NCBI GenBank assembly: GCA_946188345.1
Contig: CAMHUI010000017.1
Location: forward strand, 1-48,412
Source of the DNA: an uncultured Prevotellaceae bacterium
Lineage (GTDB): Bacteria; Bacteroidota; Bacteroidia; Bacteroidales; Bacteroidaceae
Reading direction: 5' to 3'
DNA: 48,412 bases
In this document: positions 23,235-30,673 of the stretch, piece by piece
Layout: every line of letters begins with the position of its first letter
How positions within the stretch are numbered: position 1 is the stretch's first letter
Notes under the pieces: model-generated
Told to the model about the DNA's origin: nothing
Database searches by the model: none
The model's input: the letters and a program-made list of their open reading frames with translations, nothing else
Program-made: the position numbers and the translations under genes

Positions 23235-24920
23235 TTATCCCAGTCTGGCCTCCACTACGTTGACCACGTAGTCGCCCAGCTTCTCACACTCGTTGATGAA
23301 GTCTACGAACATGGTTCCTACTGCATAGTCGAACGTTCGCTTGTCGGCCTCGAGGATGTTCTCTTCTTTCAGCCGGTTGCGCATTTCGTTGATTTGTTTC
23401 TCAATGCTGAATGTCTCTTCGCCGTTGCAGTTGTCTTTTCGCCCGCCTACAACGTTGTTCATCTGTCGGATTGATGCTGCAGTGAGCTCTGTCATCTTGT
23501 GAAGCTGCGAGTACTGGTTTTGCGAAAAGTCTCTGCTCAATGTCTGCCTACGGTTCAGTATGCGTGCCATGTTGTAGCAGGCGTCGCCGATGCTCTCCAT
23601 TTCGCCTACGAGTCGCATCATCAGTCTCACTTTCAGCTTCGTCTCGTCAGAGAGGTGGTTGTTGCTTACCTTTTCCAGAAACGCAGCAATCTCAAATTCT
23701 GTGCGGTCGGTGAGTGTCTCTTGATGTTCAATCTGCTTGTAGAGTCCTTCCGTGGCTTTTGAGTTGTGTTCGTCGAGTAGCTGCCTGACCATGTCGAACA
23801 TCCTTTCAAGGCGCAGGCCGAACTGAATGGTCTCTTTCTGAGCCTGCATGACTGATATCTCTGGTGTTTGCATCAGGTTAGCCTGAATGTATTGCAGCCG
23901 GAATTCTTCCATCTCAGGCTCGGGTTTCTCGGGCATTAGCTGGCAGACCAGTTGTTCTATCTGCGGGATGAACCAGATGAGGATGCCGGTGTTGATGATG
24001 TTGAAGCAGGTGTGGAACATGGCCAGCACTACCGGCAGTCTGGACGTCTGTCCGGCCATTGTGGGCTCATAGCCAACGATGCGGCATACCATGTTGACAA
24101 ATGGGTAGAAGACGCAGAGCACCCATATGACTCCTATCACATTGAACACCAAATGCGCTAAGGCAGCTCTCCGTGCCTGCGTGTTAGCCCCCAGTGCGGC
24201 CAGGTTGGCTGTTGCCGTGGTGCCGATGTTCTCGCCCATGACGAGTGCGATGCCCAGATAGATGGGCAGCACGCCTGTTGAGCAGAGTAGTATGGTGATG
24301 GCCATGACGGCTGCCGACGACTGCACGATGCATGTGATGACGGTTCCGATGCCAAGGAATGCAAGGATGGTCCAGTAGCTGCCTGTGTCGAACGACGAGA
24401 AGAAAGCTACCACCGTTTCGTTGTGCTCAAGGTCCATCTCCTTGCCGGTTGTGCTCAGCATGACGAGCGAGAGAAACATGAAGGCAATGCCAAAGAGAAA
24501 GTCGCCTACAAAACGGTGCCGGTGCTTATAGATGAGTATCATTCCTACCAGAAAAGCCGGGTAGACCACGTTGGTTAGGTCGACGCTGTAGCCGAGCGAC
24601 ATAATCCATGCCGTCAGTGTGGTGCCGATGTTGGCACCCATGATGATGGAGATGGCCTGCGCCAGTGTGAGCAGTCCGGCCGACACGAAGGAGACGGTCA
24701 TTACCGTTGTGGCCGACGACGACTGTACTGCACATGTTACGAGTGTTCCTGTGAGCATGCCGGTCAGGCGGTTCGTCGTCATGCGTCCGAGAATGTGGCG
24801 CAGCTGCGGGCCTGCCATCTTCTGCAGGGCTTCGCTCATCATGCGCATGCCGTAGATGAGTAGTCCCAGCGCGCCAAGCAGTCGTAAGGCAATCATTAAA
24901 TAGTCGGGGGTCTGTTCCAT
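23235..24920 (-). CDS. Na+/phosphate symporter with PhoU-like C-terminal domain (paralogue B)
   Basis: A 561-residue NptA/SLC34-type sodium-phosphate cotransporter. Two internally related repeats contain QSSSATTVM and QSSAAVMAI, and GANIGTTLT / GENIGTTAT, the motifs that shape the Na/Pi binding site. About 8-9 membrane segments lie within residues 5-330. The C-terminal portion (about 345-561) is a soluble helical PhoU-like domain ending CEKLGDYVVNVVEARLG. Start chosen at 24920 (MEQTPDYLMIALRLLG), aligned with the paralogue; the open frame goes to 24968. It imports or exports phosphate. It is a tandem paralogue of the gene at 25057, separated by a terminator and promoter. Confidence 0.92.
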   Translation of the reverse strand: MEQTPDYLMIALRLLGALGLLIYGMRMMSEALQKMAGPQLRHILGRMTTNRLTGMLTGTLVTCAVQSSSATTVMTVSFVSAGLLTLAQAISIIMGANIGTTLTAWIMSLGYSVDLTNVVYPAFLVGMILIYKHRHRFVGDFLFGIAFMFLSLVMLSTTGKEMDLEHNETVVAFFSSFDTGSYWTILAFLGIGTVITCIVQSSAAVMAITILLCSTGVLPIYLGIALVMGENIGTTATANLAALGANTQARRAALAHLVFNVIGVIWVLCVFYPFVNMVCRIVGYEPTMAGQTSRLPVVLAMFHTCFNIINTGILIWFIPQIEQLVCQLMPEKPEPEMEEFRLQYIQANLMQTPEISVMQAQKETIQFGLRLERMFDMVRQLLDEHNSKATEGLYKQIEHQETLTDRTEFEIAAFLEKVSNNHLSDETKLKVRLMMRLVGEMESIGDACYNMARILNRRQTLSRDFSQNQYSQLHKMTELTAASIRQMNNVVGGRKDNCNGEETFSIEKQINEMRNRLKEENILEADKRTFDYAVGTMFVDFINECEKLGDYVVNVVEARLG

Positions 24921-24937
24921 GGCTGTTCTTTTTTTTG

Positions 24938-24945
24938 CAAAGGTA
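24938..24945 (-). promoter_or_regulatory. Promoter -7 of Na/Pi symporter paralogue B
   Basis: TACCTTTG on the minus strand, 17 bp before the chosen start codon at 24920. The -33 word is imperfect (TTTG at 24973-24970, 24 bp away), and the region right of it has a GGTACGAATG word reminiscent of the dispersed promoter repeat. Confidence 0.55.
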
Positions 24946-24977
24946 CGCCGATAAGTCATTCGTACCAAGCAAAATAA

Positions 24978-25020
24978 ATTACAATGCGGTTACAACCGTT
25001 GATTGTAACCGCATTGTAAT
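24978..25020 (-). terminator. Perfect 18-bp stem-loop terminator
   Basis: ATTACAATGCGGTTACAA (24978-24995) and its reverse complement (25003-25020) enclose a 7-nt loop. On the minus strand the stem is followed by a T-rich stretch (TTTATTTTG), fitting termination after the symporter gene ending at 25057. It insulates paralogue A from paralogue B. Confidence 0.8.
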
Positions 25021-25056
25021 AGAAAACGTTGAAAAAGACGCGACTTGGATGGGCCT

Positions 25057-26727
25057 CTATCCCAGTCGGGCTTCCACGACGTTGACCACGTAGTCGCCCA
25101 ACTTCTCGCACTCGTTGAGCAGGTCGGTGTAGGTGGTGCCGATGGTGTAGCTATACTGGTGGGCATTGACGTCGTCCAGGTTGCGGCTCTTCAGCTCAGC
25201 CCTCAGCGAGTTGATGGCGAGCTCGATGTCCTGAGTGCGGTTGAGGCTATACTCCTCGCGTGGGCCGCTCATGGTGGTGTTCATCTGCGTCAGGCTGTCG
25301 TCGCACAGTTGCATGAGCTGTTCAAGATGCTCGTATTGTGCTGCCGTGAAGTCCTCAAGGCCTTCCTGCTTGCGGTTCAGGGTACGTGCCATGTTGTAGC
25401 AGGCATCGCCGATACTCTCCAGTTCGCTGATTTCGCGCAGCATGCGGCGTATCTTCGACTTCGACTCGTCGGAGAGATGAGCGTCGCTGACTTGCTCGAG
25501 ATAGATGCCGATTTCGTATTCCATGCTGTCGCAGATGCCCTCGTACTTCTCGATGCGTGAGAATAGCTTCACAAACTCTTCTCCCGGTTTCATGTGCAAC
25601 AGCTCCCTGACCATGCCGAACATGCGCTGCGTGCGCTGTCCGAAGAGGCCGATCTCCTTCTGGGCCTGCAGCAGCGATATCTCAGGTGTCTCCATCAGTC
25701 CGCCGTTGATGTAGCGCAGTCGGGTGGGCTCCTCGCCGTCGTCGGCCGTCTGCGGGTTCGACTTGATGACGCGGCAGACCAGGCGCTCTATCTGCGGGAT
25801 GAACCAGATGAGGATGCTCGTGTTGATGACGTTGAAGCAGGTGTGGAAGGTGGCGAGCACCATCGAGAGGTTGTCGCCGGCCAGCCAGCACACCATGTTG
25901 ACGAAGGGCCGGAAGATGAGCAGAATCCAGCACACTCCGAAGAGGTTGAAGAACATGTGTGCGAAGGCCGCCCGTCTGGCCTGCGTACCAGCCGAGTAAG
26001 CCACGATATTCGAGGTGACGGTGGTGCCGATGTTCTCGCCCATCACCAGTGCGATGCCTTGATAGATGGGCAGTGCCCCGCTCGAGCAGAGCAGCATGGT
26101 GATGGCCATGACGGCAGCCGACGACTGCACGCACATGGTCAGCACACCGCCGATGAGCAGGAAGAGCAGGGTGGTGCGGAAGCTCTCCGGGTCGAAGCTG
26201 GCAAAGAAGCTCACAACCGCCTCGTTTTGGTCCAGGTGCATGTCGGCCCCAGTCTGTCGGAGCGTGCCGAGTCCAAGCAGCAGGAAGCTCAGACCGAAGA
26301 GAAAGTCGCCCACGTTCTTCCATCGCTGCCTATATATCAGGATGAAGGCCACGAGGAACGCCGGCCACACGTAGTCGGTGATGTTGAACGTCGACCCCGC
26401 CCAGATAATCCAAGCCGTCAGCGTGGTGCCGATGTTGGCACCCATGATGATGGAGATGGCCTGCGCCAGCGTGAGCAGCCCTGCCGACACGAAGGAGACC
26501 GTCATCACCGTGGTGGCTGTCGACGACTGAACGGCTGCCGTCACGCCGACGCCTGTAAGCATGCCGGTGAACCGGTTGGTCGTCATACGTCCAAGCACGT
26601 GACGCAGTTGCGGGCCTGCCATCTTCTGAAGCGTTTCGCTCATCAGCTTCATACCAAACATCAGAAGCGCAAGCGAACCCAACAGCCGCATGCCGAAAAT
26701 CAAGTACTCGTTGTCCATATTTGTCAT
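25057..26727 (-). CDS. Na+/phosphate symporter with PhoU-like C-terminal domain (paralogue A)
   Basis: A 556-residue paralogue of the gene at 23235: the same start (MRLLGSLALLMFGMKLMSE), the same duplicated QSS and GANIGTT motifs, and the same C-terminal PhoU-like helices with the identical final CEKLGDYVVNVVEARLG. Two ATG codons (26727 and 26718) are possible; 26727 is retained. The loop compositions differ, with this copy slightly more GC-rich. Tandem copies could differ in affinity or direction. A TAACTTTG box lies at 26767-26774. Confidence 0.92.
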   Translation of the reverse strand: MTNMDNEYLIFGMRLLGSLALLMFGMKLMSETLQKMAGPQLRHVLGRMTTNRFTGMLTGVGVTAAVQSSTATTVMTVSFVSAGLLTLAQAISIIMGANIGTTLTAWIIWAGSTFNITDYVWPAFLVAFILIYRQRWKNVGDFLFGLSFLLLGLGTLRQTGADMHLDQNEAVVSFFASFDPESFRTTLLFLLIGGVLTMCVQSSAAVMAITMLLCSSGALPIYQGIALVMGENIGTTVTSNIVAYSAGTQARRAAFAHMFFNLFGVCWILLIFRPFVNMVCWLAGDNLSMVLATFHTCFNVINTSILIWFIPQIERLVCRVIKSNPQTADDGEEPTRLRYINGGLMETPEISLLQAQKEIGLFGQRTQRMFGMVRELLHMKPGEEFVKLFSRIEKYEGICDSMEYEIGIYLEQVSDAHLSDESKSKIRRMLREISELESIGDACYNMARTLNRKQEGLEDFTAAQYEHLEQLMQLCDDSLTQMNTTMSGPREEYSLNRTQDIELAINSLRAELKSRNLDDVNAHQYSYTIGTTYTDLLNECEKLGDYVVNVVEARLG

Positions 26728-26766
26728 TGATTAATCAAAAAAAAGGAAGAGCCTCCTTGTACACTG

Positions 26767-26774
26767 CAAAGTTA
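26767..26774 (-). promoter_or_regulatory. Probable promoter -7 of Na/Pi symporter paralogue A
   Basis: TAACTTTG on the minus strand, 40 bp before the start codon at 26727. No good -33 at 19-20 bp was seen. A small hairpin, AAGGA/TCCTT (26741-26756), lies in the leader. Confidence 0.5.
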
Positions 26775-26928
26775 CACATCCTTTTCCGATGTCGGGGCCT
26801 AAAATTGTTACAATCGTGTTACATTTTTCTATGTCGGCAACAAGGAATGCCTGACCGTCAATTGAGTAATCGCAACAGCATGGGTCTTTTATGCAGCCCG
26901 GACGCCTGCTTCCATCTTGGGCCTGCCG

Positions 26929-27072
26929 GCCTTTCGCACAAGGACCAACCTTTGGTCACACAGAGACCAGCCTTTGGTCACATGGAGACCAGCCTTTGGT
27001 CACAATGAGACCAGCCCTTGGTCACGACGAGACCAGATATGGGGCATGTTTTTGGTCACGACGAGACCAGTT
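26929..27072. repeat. 22-bp tandem array with TGGTC/GACCA dyads (array 2)
   Basis: Units TTTGGTCACAnnGAGACCAGCC start at 26951, 26973, 26995 and 27017; a fifth at 27051 follows a 12-bp interruption, and a degenerate one precedes at about 26929. Each contains the dyad TGGTC-N7-GACCA. Central bases differ between units (ACACAGA, ACATGGA, ACAATGA, ACGACGA twice) while the arms are fixed, as if arm pairing or protein contact were selected. The array lies in the spacer upstream of Na/Pi symporter A, downstream of the AraC gene. Confidence 0.9.
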
Positions 27073-27252
27073 TTTTCAAAAAGTTGGTCACAAAGAATCT
27101 TTCGGAAGCCTTGTATATAATACCACTCCCAGCTGTTGCCTTTTTATGTGCTCTTTAATGGAGACCCATTTTTTCGTGGGGGCACCTTTTGGGAATTATT
27201 CTTTTTTTGACTGTGATGATTCTAATCGGCAGCAACTGTCATTCTGGTGGCT
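27073..27252. other. Non-coding remainder of the spacer after array 2
   Basis: No gene, promoter or terminator was clear here. One half unit of array 2 (TTGGTCAC at 27084-27091) is the last trace of the array. The AraC gene on the minus strand ends at 27253, so its terminator would be expected within this stretch, but none stood out. Confidence 0.5.
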
Positions 27253-28167
27253 TTACATACCGCTGTTCTTCTTTTCTCCCCTGAACTGCATGGGCGTCAG
27301 TCCGGTGATGCGCCGGAAGTATTTACAGAAGAAGGATGGATTGGGGAAGTTCATCTCGTAGGCTATCTGCGAGATGCTCTTGTCGGAGTGGCGCAGTTCC
27401 ACCTTGATGCGTGTCGCGATGGCATCGTCAATCCATTGCTTGGCAGCCTTGCCGCTGACCTGCTTGACGAGGGTGCTCATGTAGCGCGGTGAGAGGAAGA
27501 GCCGCTGGGCATAGAAGTCGATGGTGTGATGCTGGGCGGCATACTGGCTGACCAGCTGCACGAAGTCGGCAAAGAGTCGCTGCTCTCGCGATAGCCCATT
27601 GCGGTGATCGTTCTCGTGAAGGCTGTAATAGTGGTTCACCTGCCAGAGGAAAGTGGCAGCGAGTTGGAGGACAACGTTTGAACTGTGGCCTTCGCGCTGC
27701 ATGACGCTATATAATAATGAGTGGATGTCCTCCAGAAGTGCAATCTCTTCCCCGGGGAGCGATAGGTTGAAGTCGCGCACGTGGCCGTCGAGCATGTTGG
27801 GAACGGCCGTGGGGAAGGCCAGGCTGACGAGCTCGTCGGTGAGCGAGAGGCCGAAACCCTCAATCTCGTCGGAATAGCGTCCCATGCGCACGATGCTGTT
27901 GTGGCTCAGGAAGATGACCTGCCCGGCTTCGAAACGGCGTTCCATCAGGTTGACCATGGGCTGGGCAAACCCTTTCTTGAGCACCATCACGCGCATTTCG
28001 GGCAGCACATACGTGTCGTCGGAGAGCTTCGACAGCAGCCGGGCAACGGGCGGGTTGCGTGCCACGATGAGGTTCTGGGAGATGTAGCTGTCGAGAAGCT
28101 TCCGGTCGGTTTCGCCTTGCAGCAACTCACTCAGTTGTTTCAGGTTGAATGGGGTCAGTTCTTTCAT
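27253..28167 (-). CDS. AraC-family transcriptional regulator
   Basis: A 304-residue regulator. The N-terminal part (about 1-195) is a cupin-like sensor domain of the type seen in Bacteroidota AraC proteins. The C-terminal two-HTH domain (about 205-300) includes YAQRLFLSPRYMSTLVKQVSG and the AraC signature SISQIAYEMNFPNPSFFCKYFRRITGLTP, here noted by its core NFPNPSFFCKYFRR. The start ATG at 28167 is chosen over the open frame from 28200 because MKELTPFNLKQLSELL fits the family. It is transcribed divergently from the TolC-led efflux operon at 28409, so control of that operon is the natural hypothesis. A -7 box is at 28190-28197. Confidence 0.93.
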   Translation of the reverse strand: MKELTPFNLKQLSELLQGETDRKLLDSYISQNLIVARNPPVARLLSKLSDDTYVLPEMRVMVLKKGFAQPMVNLMERRFEAGQVIFLSHNSIVRMGRYSDEIEGFGLSLTDELVSLAFPTAVPNMLDGHVRDFNLSLPGEEIALLEDIHSLLYSVMQREGHSSNVVLQLAATFLWQVNHYYSLHENDHRNGLSREQRLFADFVQLVSQYAAQHHTIDFYAQRLFLSPRYMSTLVKQVSGKAAKQWIDDAIATRIKVELRHSDKSISQIAYEMNFPNPSFFCKYFRRITGLTPMQFRGEKKNSGM

Positions 28168-28189
28168 CGCATTTCCATGATTGACGGTG

Positions 28190-28197
28190 CAAAGATA
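28190..28197 (-). promoter_or_regulatory. Promoter -7 of the AraC regulator
   Basis: TATCTTTG on the minus strand, 22 bp before the ATG at 28167. A -33 at the right distance was not identified. It shares the 241-bp divergent spacer with the efflux operon promoter at 28296. Confidence 0.6.
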
Positions 28198-28295
28198 CAA
28201 AAAAACGCAGTTTTTTTTGTGTCTAAAAAGTCAAAATCGTACAAAAAGGACATTATTTCCTTAAAAAAGATAATGTGCCTATACTTGAAACTCAT

Positions 28296-28303
28296 TACCT
28301 TTG
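28296..28303 (+). promoter_or_regulatory. Promoter -7 of the efflux operon
   Basis: TACCTTTG on the plus strand, about 105 bp before the TolC ATG at 28409. Only a weak TGTG lies near -33. A long leader is implied. AraC binding sites would be expected between 28198 and 28295. Confidence 0.6.
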
Positions 28304-28408
28304 CACCCAGAATGTTTTCTTAAAGCCAGTTGAGCAGAGTCAAACTTATTCGCGCTTTGCCTTGGCGGGAAAAACAGGACAAAATACAATCTAAACACCG
28401 CAATAATA

Positions 28409-29683
28409 ATGAGAAGACTATTCAGTTTGTTATTCTTGGTATCAGTCTTGCTGGGTCTTCGGGCTCAGACGCTGGAAGAATGTCAGGAGGCTGCCATGCG
28501 CAACTATCCGCTCATCAGGCAGTATGACCTGATAGGCCGCACCACCGACTTGACCGCCCGGAACATCGGGCGTGGCTGGCTGCCGCAGATTGCTGCCACG
28601 GCTCAGGCTACGCTGCAGAGCGACGTGACGGCCTTTCCCGAGGAGATGCAGGCCATGTATCGGCAAATGGGCATCAATATGGAGGGTCTGAAGAAGGACC
28701 AGTACAGGCTGGGCATCGACATCAGCCAGACGCTCTACGACGGCGGGGCCATCAGCAGTCAGAAAGAGGTTGCCCGCCGGCAGGGTGACGTGGAGTCGGC
28801 CCAGACGGAGGTAGATATATATAAGGTACGCAAGCGCGTGAACGAATTATACTTCGGCCTGTTGCTGCTCGACGAGCAGATGGCTGGCAACCGCAGCCTG
28901 CAGCAGGTGCTGGAGGCCAACGAGCGGAAGCTGGCCTCGATGGTGAAGAACGGCACTGCTGCTGAGAGCGATTATAAGGCCGTGAAGGCCGAGCGGCTGA
29001 ATGTGGTGCAGCAGATGACTGCCCTTCAGTCGCAGCGCCAGACCATGGGCAGGATGCTGTCGGTGTTCTCTGGAATGGAAGTGGCTGCCCCCGTGAAGCC
29101 TGCGCTGCCTGCTGGGGTGCAGCCTTCGGCCGTCGGTAGGCCGGAGCTGAGAGCCCTCGATGCACGGTTGCGGTTGGCCGATGCCCGGGAGAAAGCCCTC
29201 GACGCAGCCCTCATGCCCAAGGTGGGAGTCTTTGCGCAGGGATTCTATGGTTATCCGGGGCTCAACATGTTTGAAGACATGATGCACCGCCAATGGTCGT
29301 TGAACGGCATCGTCGGGGCAAGGCTCTCGTGGAACATCGGGGCGCTCTACACCAGGAAGAACGACAAGGCTGCTCTCGCCATGCAGCGCTCATTGCTCAA
29401 CGTGCAGCGGGAGACATTCCTTTTCGAAAACAAGCTCGAACAGCTTCAGCAAGATGAGAACGTGGAGCGCTATCGCAAGCTGATGGCCGACGATGAGGAG
29501 ATTGTCGCCCTGCGCAGCGATGTGAGAAAGGCAGCCGAGTCGAAGCTTGCTCACGGCATTATTGATGTCAACGACCTTGTCAGGGAAATCAATGCAGAGA
29601 ACAATGCCCGTGTGCAGCAGTCGATGCACGAGATGGAGATGCTCAAGGAAATCTATAACCGCAAATATACGGTGGGGGAGTAA
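28409..29683 (+). CDS. TolC-family outer membrane efflux protein
   Basis: A 424-residue outer-membrane channel subunit. A signal peptide (about residues 1-20, ending LRA) is followed by two TolC-like repeats rich in long helices: an N-terminal TLEECQEAAMRNYPLI, then a coiled-coil-rich region, and a second half beginning near LPAGVQPSAVGRPELRALDARL. It is the first gene of a five-gene operon and should form the outer tunnel for the HlyD, ATPase and permeases that follow. A shorter chain than E. coli TolC (about 470) is common in this phylum. Confidence 0.92.
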   Translation: MRRLFSLLFLVSVLLGLRAQTLEECQEAAMRNYPLIRQYDLIGRTTDLTARNIGRGWLPQIAATAQATLQSDVTAFPEEMQAMYRQMGINMEGLKKDQYRLGIDISQTLYDGGAISSQKEVARRQGDVESAQTEVDIYKVRKRVNELYFGLLLLDEQMAGNRSLQQVLEANERKLASMVKNGTAAESDYKAVKAERLNVVQQMTALQSQRQTMGRMLSVFSGMEVAAPVKPALPAGVQPSAVGRPELRALDARLRLADAREKALDAALMPKVGVFAQGFYGYPGLNMFEDMMHRQWSLNGIVGARLSWNIGALYTRKNDKAALAMQRSLLNVQRETFLFENKLEQLQQDENVERYRKLMADDEEIVALRSDVRKAAESKLAHGIIDVNDLVREINAENNARVQQSMHEMEMLKEIYNRKYTVGE

Positions 29684-29727
29684 GGGGATAAAGTGAAAAG
29701 TTTAAAGTATTATAAAGTATAAAGTCT

Positions 29728-30648
29728 ATGAAGCTTAAGAGTTCTTTTATTTATTCATTCTTTCATTTTTTTATTCTTTCATTGCTTCTTGTTGCCTGTG
29801 GCAGCAGGGCGAAAGACTATGACGCCACGGGGACCTTTGAGGCTACGGAGACCATTGTCTCGGCGGAGCAGAGCGGCACGCTGTTGGCGTTCGGCGTGGA
29901 TGAGGGTCAGGAGGTGGTCTGTGGTCAGGAGGTGGCTTTGATAGACACCACGCAGCTGTGGCTGAGGATTCAGCAGGCTGGCGCCACGAAGGCGGTCTAT
30001 CGGAGTCAGAAACCTGACATGGAGAAGCAGGTTGCCGCGACGCGCCAACAGCTCTCGAAGGCGCGGCAGGAGGAACAGCGCTGCCGGGAGCTGGTGGCCG
30101 ACGGGGCTGCGCCGACCAAGATGCTCGACGATGCAGCCTCGCAGGTGCTGGTGCTGCAGAGGCAACTCGATGCCCAGCTGTCGGCCCTCCATACGCAGCT
30201 GTCGACGCTGAACTCGCAGATGGAAGCTGCCGACGTTCAGGTGAGCCAGCTCTGCGACCAGCTGCGCAGGTGCCATGTCGTGGTACCTGTCAGTGGCTCG
30301 GTCGTGGAGAAATATGTCGAGCGGGGCGAGTTTGTGGCCACGGGCCAGCCGCTCTTCAAGGTGGCCGACACCAACGGGATGTTCATCCGCGCCTACCTCA
30401 CCTCTGCTCAGCTGCAGACGGTCAGGGTGGGGCAGCGGGCCAAGGTCTTTGCCGACTATGGCGACGGCCGGAAGAAGGAATATGAAGGTACGGTGAGTTG
30501 GATATCGAGTCGCTCGGAGTTTACGCCGAAGACAATTCTCACCGACGACGAGCGTGCCGACCTGGTATATGCCGTGAAGGTGGCCTTCAGGAACGACGGC
30601 TTCGCCAAAATTGGCATGTATGGCGAGGTGAAGTTTGCAGAGCCTTAG
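29728..30648 (+). CDS. HlyD-family membrane fusion protein, YbhG-like, probable lipoprotein
   Basis: A 306-residue periplasmic adaptor. The N terminus has a hydrophobic stretch ending LLLVACGS with a lipobox cysteine (residue 24), so it is likely anchored by lipid. A lipoyl half-motif (EGQEVVCGQEVALIDT), a coiled coil (about 85-180) and the second lipoyl half VVPVSGSVVEKYVERGEFV follow. It lacks a large beta-barrel extension, like the short YbhG/EmrA type. It links the ABC-2 permeases to the TolC protein of the same operon. Confidence 0.9.
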   Translation: MKLKSSFIYSFFHFFILSLLLVACGSRAKDYDATGTFEATETIVSAEQSGTLLAFGVDEGQEVVCGQEVALIDTTQLWLRIQQAGATKAVYRSQKPDMEKQVAATRQQLSKARQEEQRCRELVADGAAPTKMLDDAASQVLVLQRQLDAQLSALHTQLSTLNSQMEAADVQVSQLCDQLRRCHVVVPVSGSVVEKYVERGEFVATGQPLFKVADTNGMFIRAYLTSAQLQTVRVGQRAKVFADYGDGRKKEYEGTVSWISSRSEFTPKTILTDDERADLVYAVKVAFRNDGFAKIGMYGEVKFAEP

Positions 30649-30673
30649 GCAGAGGTGAATGGGAGAAGGAAGC

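Noticed and set aside
24978..25020. The perfect inverted repeat between the Na/Pi symporters as a recombination or att site
   Set aside because: A T-rich tract follows the stem on the minus strand, right after a gene end, so an intrinsic terminator is the simpler reading.
23235..26727. Recent duplication of the two Na/Pi symporters
   Set aside because: Although motifs and C termini match, many positions in loops and helices differ and codon use has diverged, so the duplication appears old rather than recent.
26929..27072. Array 2 as a CRISPR array
   Set aside because: Units are contiguous without 30-40 bp unique spacers, there are no cas genes, and the period of 22 bp is too short.
26721..27361. 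Plus-strand frames across the spacer containing array 2 (95, 156 and 67 codons)
   Set aside because: The peptide repeats simply mirror the 22-bp DNA repeat in different frames, which argues for a non-coding array rather than a repeat protein.
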